From: an uncultured Bacteroidota bacterium
GTDB lineage: Bacteria; Bacteroidota; Bacteroidia; Chitinophagales; Chitinophagaceae
NCBI GenBank assembly: GCA_903906615.1
Contig: CAIVKT010000659.1
Span: forward strand, 1 to 8,086
Direction: 5' to 3'
Length of the DNA stretch: 8,086 nucleotides
The translations under genes were made by a program, and so were the position numbers. A model generated the notes under the pieces. The model saw only the letters and a program-made list of their open reading frames with translations. It ran no database searches and was not told the DNA's origin. Each line of letters begins with the position of its first letter. The first letter of the stretch is position 1. Of this stretch, positions 6,092 to 8,086 are shown piece after piece.

Positions 6092-6979
6092 ATGAGAACA
6101 CAGCACCGCTACCTTGTTTATAAAAAAAACAATAAGCTATTAAGAACGCTTAGTGAGTTATCGGTGAAGTGTAAGCTATTAGATAAGTATATTGGCGAAT
6201 CCACGCATATATATGCTTTGGAATTTTCACTTTACGAAGACAATTCAAGATTTTCAATAATCAAACAGGAAGTGGATAAATTCGGGCTTGTTGCTCAAAT
6301 CGGATCAATATTTGATATTGATGACTATGCAAAAGCTAACTGGTTTTGGGTGTCAGTAGGTGAATATCAATACCCGCAGCCAGAAGATAACTTTGACTAT
6401 CAAAAACGATCTTTCAACTTGGATAGTTATTGCGAAGTGTGTGGAATTGGAAAAGTCCAAAAAGCACCAATAAGGCTTAGAACCCTACCGAAACAACCAA
6501 AGAATGATTTTTGGGGAATTCATTGGGAGCATGATATCATTTTCGTGCGTGAACGGGCAAAAAGAATTTTGGAGAATATTGGGGCTAGTGGTATATCATT
6601 TTCAAAGCCTGTACTACATAAGAATGACCACCAGATTGAAGACCTTTTTCAGCTAAACATTCAAACGATTTTGGAGCCCGGCTTTAATAACTACAATACA
6701 CAAGAGCTTCACTGTAATGCTGGTAACGAGGAAAATAGTCAACGAGAACTTAACGCAGATACAATTTATTGTGGCCGCGCAAAGTACCACTTCCCAATGA
6801 TCGGTGGCTTAAATTTCAATGAAACTATTTTTGATGAGCAATCAGACATTGTCAAAACGAGCGAGTATTTCGGAAGTGGTGCAAGTGCATTCAGATTGCC
6901 GATATTTTCAAAAAAACTAAAAACTATTTTGGAAAAAGAGAAAATTCGCGGAATCGGATTCACACCTATTTTTCATTGA
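6092..6979 (+). CDS. Hypothetical protein with CXXCG motif, immunity-protein-like C-terminus
   Basis: A 295-residue soluble protein from ATG 6092 to TGA 6977-6979. The frame is open further upstream, into the tRNA, but starting there would mean reading through tRNA and terminator, so the first ATG after the terminator is used. There is no signal peptide or membrane segment. One CEVCG motif (Cys114, Cys117) follows a Tyr/Asp-rich stretch; Cys208 and Cys227 (LHCNAGN, IYCGR) might complete a metal site. The C-terminus (about 250-292: DIVKTSEYFGSG, then FRLPIFSKKLKTILEK and IRGIGFTPI) has the pattern I associate with immunity-type proteins of the double-CXXCG (SitI6-like) or DUF1629-like groups, but only one CXXCG is present; this is a family impression, not a match. 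The gene is clearly more AT-rich than its neighbours (20 G+C in the 60 bases 6181-6240), suggesting transfer. A TAATTTG at 6070-6076 could be a near-leaderless promoter. No toxin gene is adjacent. Confidence 0.75.
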   Translation: MRTQHRYLVYKKNNKLLRTLSELSVKCKLLDKYIGESTHIYALEFSLYEDNSRFSIIKQEVDKFGLVAQIGSIFDIDDYAKANWFWVSVGEYQYPQPEDNFDYQKRSFNLDSYCEVCGIGKVQKAPIRLRTLPKQPKNDFWGIHWEHDIIFVRERAKRILENIGASGISFSKPVLHKNDHQIEDLFQLNIQTILEPGFNNYNTQELHCNAGNEENSQRELNADTIYCGRAKYHFPMIGGLNFNETIFDEQSDIVKTSEYFGSGASAFRLPIFSKKLKTILEKEKIRGIGFTPIFH

Positions 6980-7011
6980 ATACCTGATGCGCTGGAGCTG
7001 AAAAAATCATC

Positions 7012-7062
7012 CGACCGGTCGAAGCGTCCCGCTTCATCCCAAAGATAGGAAGCCTCGCTTCC
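7012..7062. repeat. Cluster of three palindromes between convergent genes
   Basis: Three perfect inverted repeats lie within 51 bases: CGACCGGTCG (7012-7021, no loop), GAAGCG-TCC-CGCTTC (7021-7035) and GGAAGC-CTC-GCTTCC (7048-7062). The two hairpins share the GAAGC...GCTTC arms and a 3-nt loop. They lie between the CXXCG gene stop (6979) and the rhomboid stop (7070). On the minus strand a T6 run (7006-7001) follows, so they may help end the rhomboid transcript. They also look like REP-type dispersed elements. Confidence 0.6.
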
Positions 7063-7069
7063 GAAAACC

Positions 7070-8038
7070 CTACTTCAACCACAACACACTCACCACCACC
7101 GCAATAACCGTACACACCCCCAGCACAACAGTCGTAGCCACCTGCTTCCTGACAACATGCTGCTTGTTGATACCCGGATAATAGGCGTAGCCAATAAACA
7201 ACCCGCTCAGCAGCCCGCCTATGTGCGCTGCGTTATCTGTATTGCCTTGCAGGCCATACATCAGGTTTAGCACTACGAAGAAAAGTATGCTCCTCAGCAT
7301 CGTCTTGCGTAGGGTCTTCTTTATGTGCCTCGTGGTCAGCAATGCGAGGAACACCCCATACATACCAAATATAGCCCCCGATGCGCCCACGCCTACACTG
7401 GCAGGGTGCACAGCTATACTCATCAGCCCGGCAAATATGCCCGTCATCAGGTAGGCGCTGGCAAAGCGCAGCTTCCCCATCAGCGGCTCCAGGAACATAC
7501 CTATATACAGCAGCGCAAAAGCGTTCATCAACAAGTGCATAGCCCCGCCATGCAGGAATTGGTACGTGATCAGCCGCCACCACTCGCCATGCGTCACGGC
7601 AGGCCGCAAATTACCACCCCATACAAAAAGTTCCTGTGCCGTAGGATGCAGTATAGATATTCCCGAAAGTACCATCGCCAGCAATACAAGTATATTGGCA
7701 TACACCAAAAACGGCGTTATCGTATAGCTCTTGGAAAATACGAGCGCCCCATACGGTTCCCGGTGCATGGGGTGCAGGTTGCGGTCTGCTATTTGTACTT
7801 CATGTGCTGTGGCTGCTATGGCTTGTTGCAGGGTATCAGCTTCCAGCGCAAGCAGGGCACCATCACAGTCGTATTCGTTTACCGGCCTGCTCTCCAATAT
7901 AGCCTTCCCTTTTTCTACTTTTATAGTAATGACGTTGCCCGAAAAATGATCACTGGCCGTATAACATTCGATCACATTCTGCTGTAGTACTCTTACCAGC
8001 CACCGCAACCGCTCCGCCGCTTTGCGTACCACAGCCAT
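7070..8038 (-). CDS. Rhomboid family intramembrane serine protease (N-terminus uncertain)
   Basis: From ATG 8038 this is 322 residues; numbers below count from the GTG at 8047 (three residues more). A soluble N-terminal domain (about 10-85) precedes about seven membrane segments (112-134, 168-187, 195-213, 222-238, 250-266, 274-290, 302-322). The rhomboid signature is complete: GEWWRLITYQFLHGG in loop 1 (154-168), HLLMN with Asn175 of the oxyanion site, GASG with nucleophile Ser223, and AHIGG with His275. Rhomboids cut substrate transmembrane helices within the membrane; the natural substrate is not evident. The N-terminal region (AAERLRW...IECYT...ITIKVEKGKAILES) resembles the small domain found in front of many Bacteroidota rhomboids. 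The frame is open to the window edge, but 8044-8086 is an inverted copy of an internal part of this gene, so the GTG at 8047 and everything upstream is unreliable. The true start may be ATG 8038 or lie in sequence not present here. Confidence 0.9.
   Translation of the reverse strand: MAVVRKAAERLRWLVRVLQQNVIECYTASDHFSGNVITIKVEKGKAILESRPVNEYDCDGALLALEADTLQQAIAATAHEVQIADRNLHPMHREPYGALVFSKSYTITPFLVYANILVLLAMVLSGISILHPTAQELFVWGGNLRPAVTHGEWWRLITYQFLHGGAMHLLMNAFALLYIGMFLEPLMGKLRFASAYLMTGIFAGLMSIAVHPASVGVGASGAIFGMYGVFLALLTTRHIKKTLRKTMLRSILFFVVLNLMYGLQGNTDNAAHIGGLLSGLFIGYAYYPGINKQHVVRKQVATTVVLGVCTVIAVVVSVLWLK
7765..7807 (+). repeat. 43-bp inverted repeat, inner copy (in rhomboid gene)
   Basis: This stretch is the exact reverse complement of 8044-8086. 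Here it lies in normal rhomboid coding sequence, encoding HEVQIADRNLHPM and flanking residues on the minus strand, so this is the original copy. Confidence 0.95.
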
Positions 8039-8043
8039 ATATT

Positions 8044-8086
8044 GCACATGAAGTACAAATAGCAGACCGCAACCTGCACCCCATGC
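8044..8086 (-). repeat. 43-bp inverted repeat, outer copy at the window end (probable fold-back artefact)
   Basis: The last 43 bases of the window are the perfect reverse complement of 7765-7807 and run to the very last base. A CAGCCA just inside this copy (8032-8037) also occurs at the matching place beside the inner copy (as TGGCTG, 7810-7815), a possible switch-point microhomology. An inverted copy of coding sequence ending exactly at the edge is typical of a fold-back chimera at a contig end, not of a functional element. Confidence 0.9.

Noticed and set aside
5795..6106. Minus-strand open frame of 103 residues
   Set aside because: It runs antisense through the tRNA-Leu; the GARDWIRTST-type peptide is the usual false product of translating a tRNA-Leu backwards.
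5895..7069. tRNA-targeted integrative element
   Set aside because: No integrase and no direct repeat of the tRNA 3' end found downstream within the window.
7325..7987. Plus-strand open frame of 220 residues opposite the rhomboid gene
   Set aside because: Shadow of the rhomboid gene, which has every catalytic motif.
8048..8086. Upstream extension or promoter of the rhomboid gene on the minus strand
   Set aside because: This stretch is an inverted copy of 7765-7807 and probably not genuine upstream DNA, so neither codons nor promoter boxes read from it can be trusted.

Overview
The window looks like a chromosomal piece from a member of the Bacteroidota, probably near the Chitinophagaceae/Sphingobacteriales. 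Three things point there: a perfect Bacteroidota-type promoter (TTTG, an 18-nt gap, TACTTTTG) in front of the tRNA, A-rich gene leaders without clear Shine-Dalgarno sites, and gene families typical of that phylum. The placement is inferred from these signals, not from a search. The odd length and a fold-back repeat exactly at the right edge suggest that the window ends at a contig end.

Layout, left to right. (1) <1-477, +: the 3' end of an unrecognised gene. (2) 537-1685, +: a membrane-anchored alpha/beta hydrolase with a complete catalytic set. (3) 1921-2916, +: a protein of six repeats, probably a six-bladed beta-propeller of the lectin or sialidase-like fold. A strong hairpin at 2928-2956 separates it from (4) and (5), a leftward pair. 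In transcription order these are an SPFH-domain protein with a C-terminal GYF_2 domain (5623-4523) and a Gly-rich, single-TM, Tim44-like protein with two zinc ribbons (4352-2976). A 51-nt-period tandem repeat lies between the two. (6) 5839-5868: promoter of a tRNA-Leu(CAG) at 5895-5981, followed at once by a 16-bp terminator hairpin. (7) 6092-6979, +: an AT-rich gene with one CXXCG motif and an immunity-protein-like C-terminus, probably acquired. (8) 7012-7062: a cluster of palindromes between convergent genes. (9) 8038-7070, -: a rhomboid intramembrane serine protease. The last 43 bases of the window are an exact inverted copy of 7765-7807, inside the rhomboid gene.

The genes do not form one pathway. 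The only real functional pair is SPFH-GYF with the Tim44/zinc-ribbon protein, which I read as a membrane-associated scaffold plus a membrane-anchored partner, comparable in general design to the ydjI (SPFH) neighbourhood of Bacillus. It is the best candidate for a poorly described system here. The rest is housekeeping (tRNA, rhomboid), a surface or envelope hydrolase, and probable accessory genes (propeller, CXXCG protein). The most important warning is the fold-back repeat at the right end: it is probably an assembly or amplification artefact, and it leaves the rhomboid start undefined.
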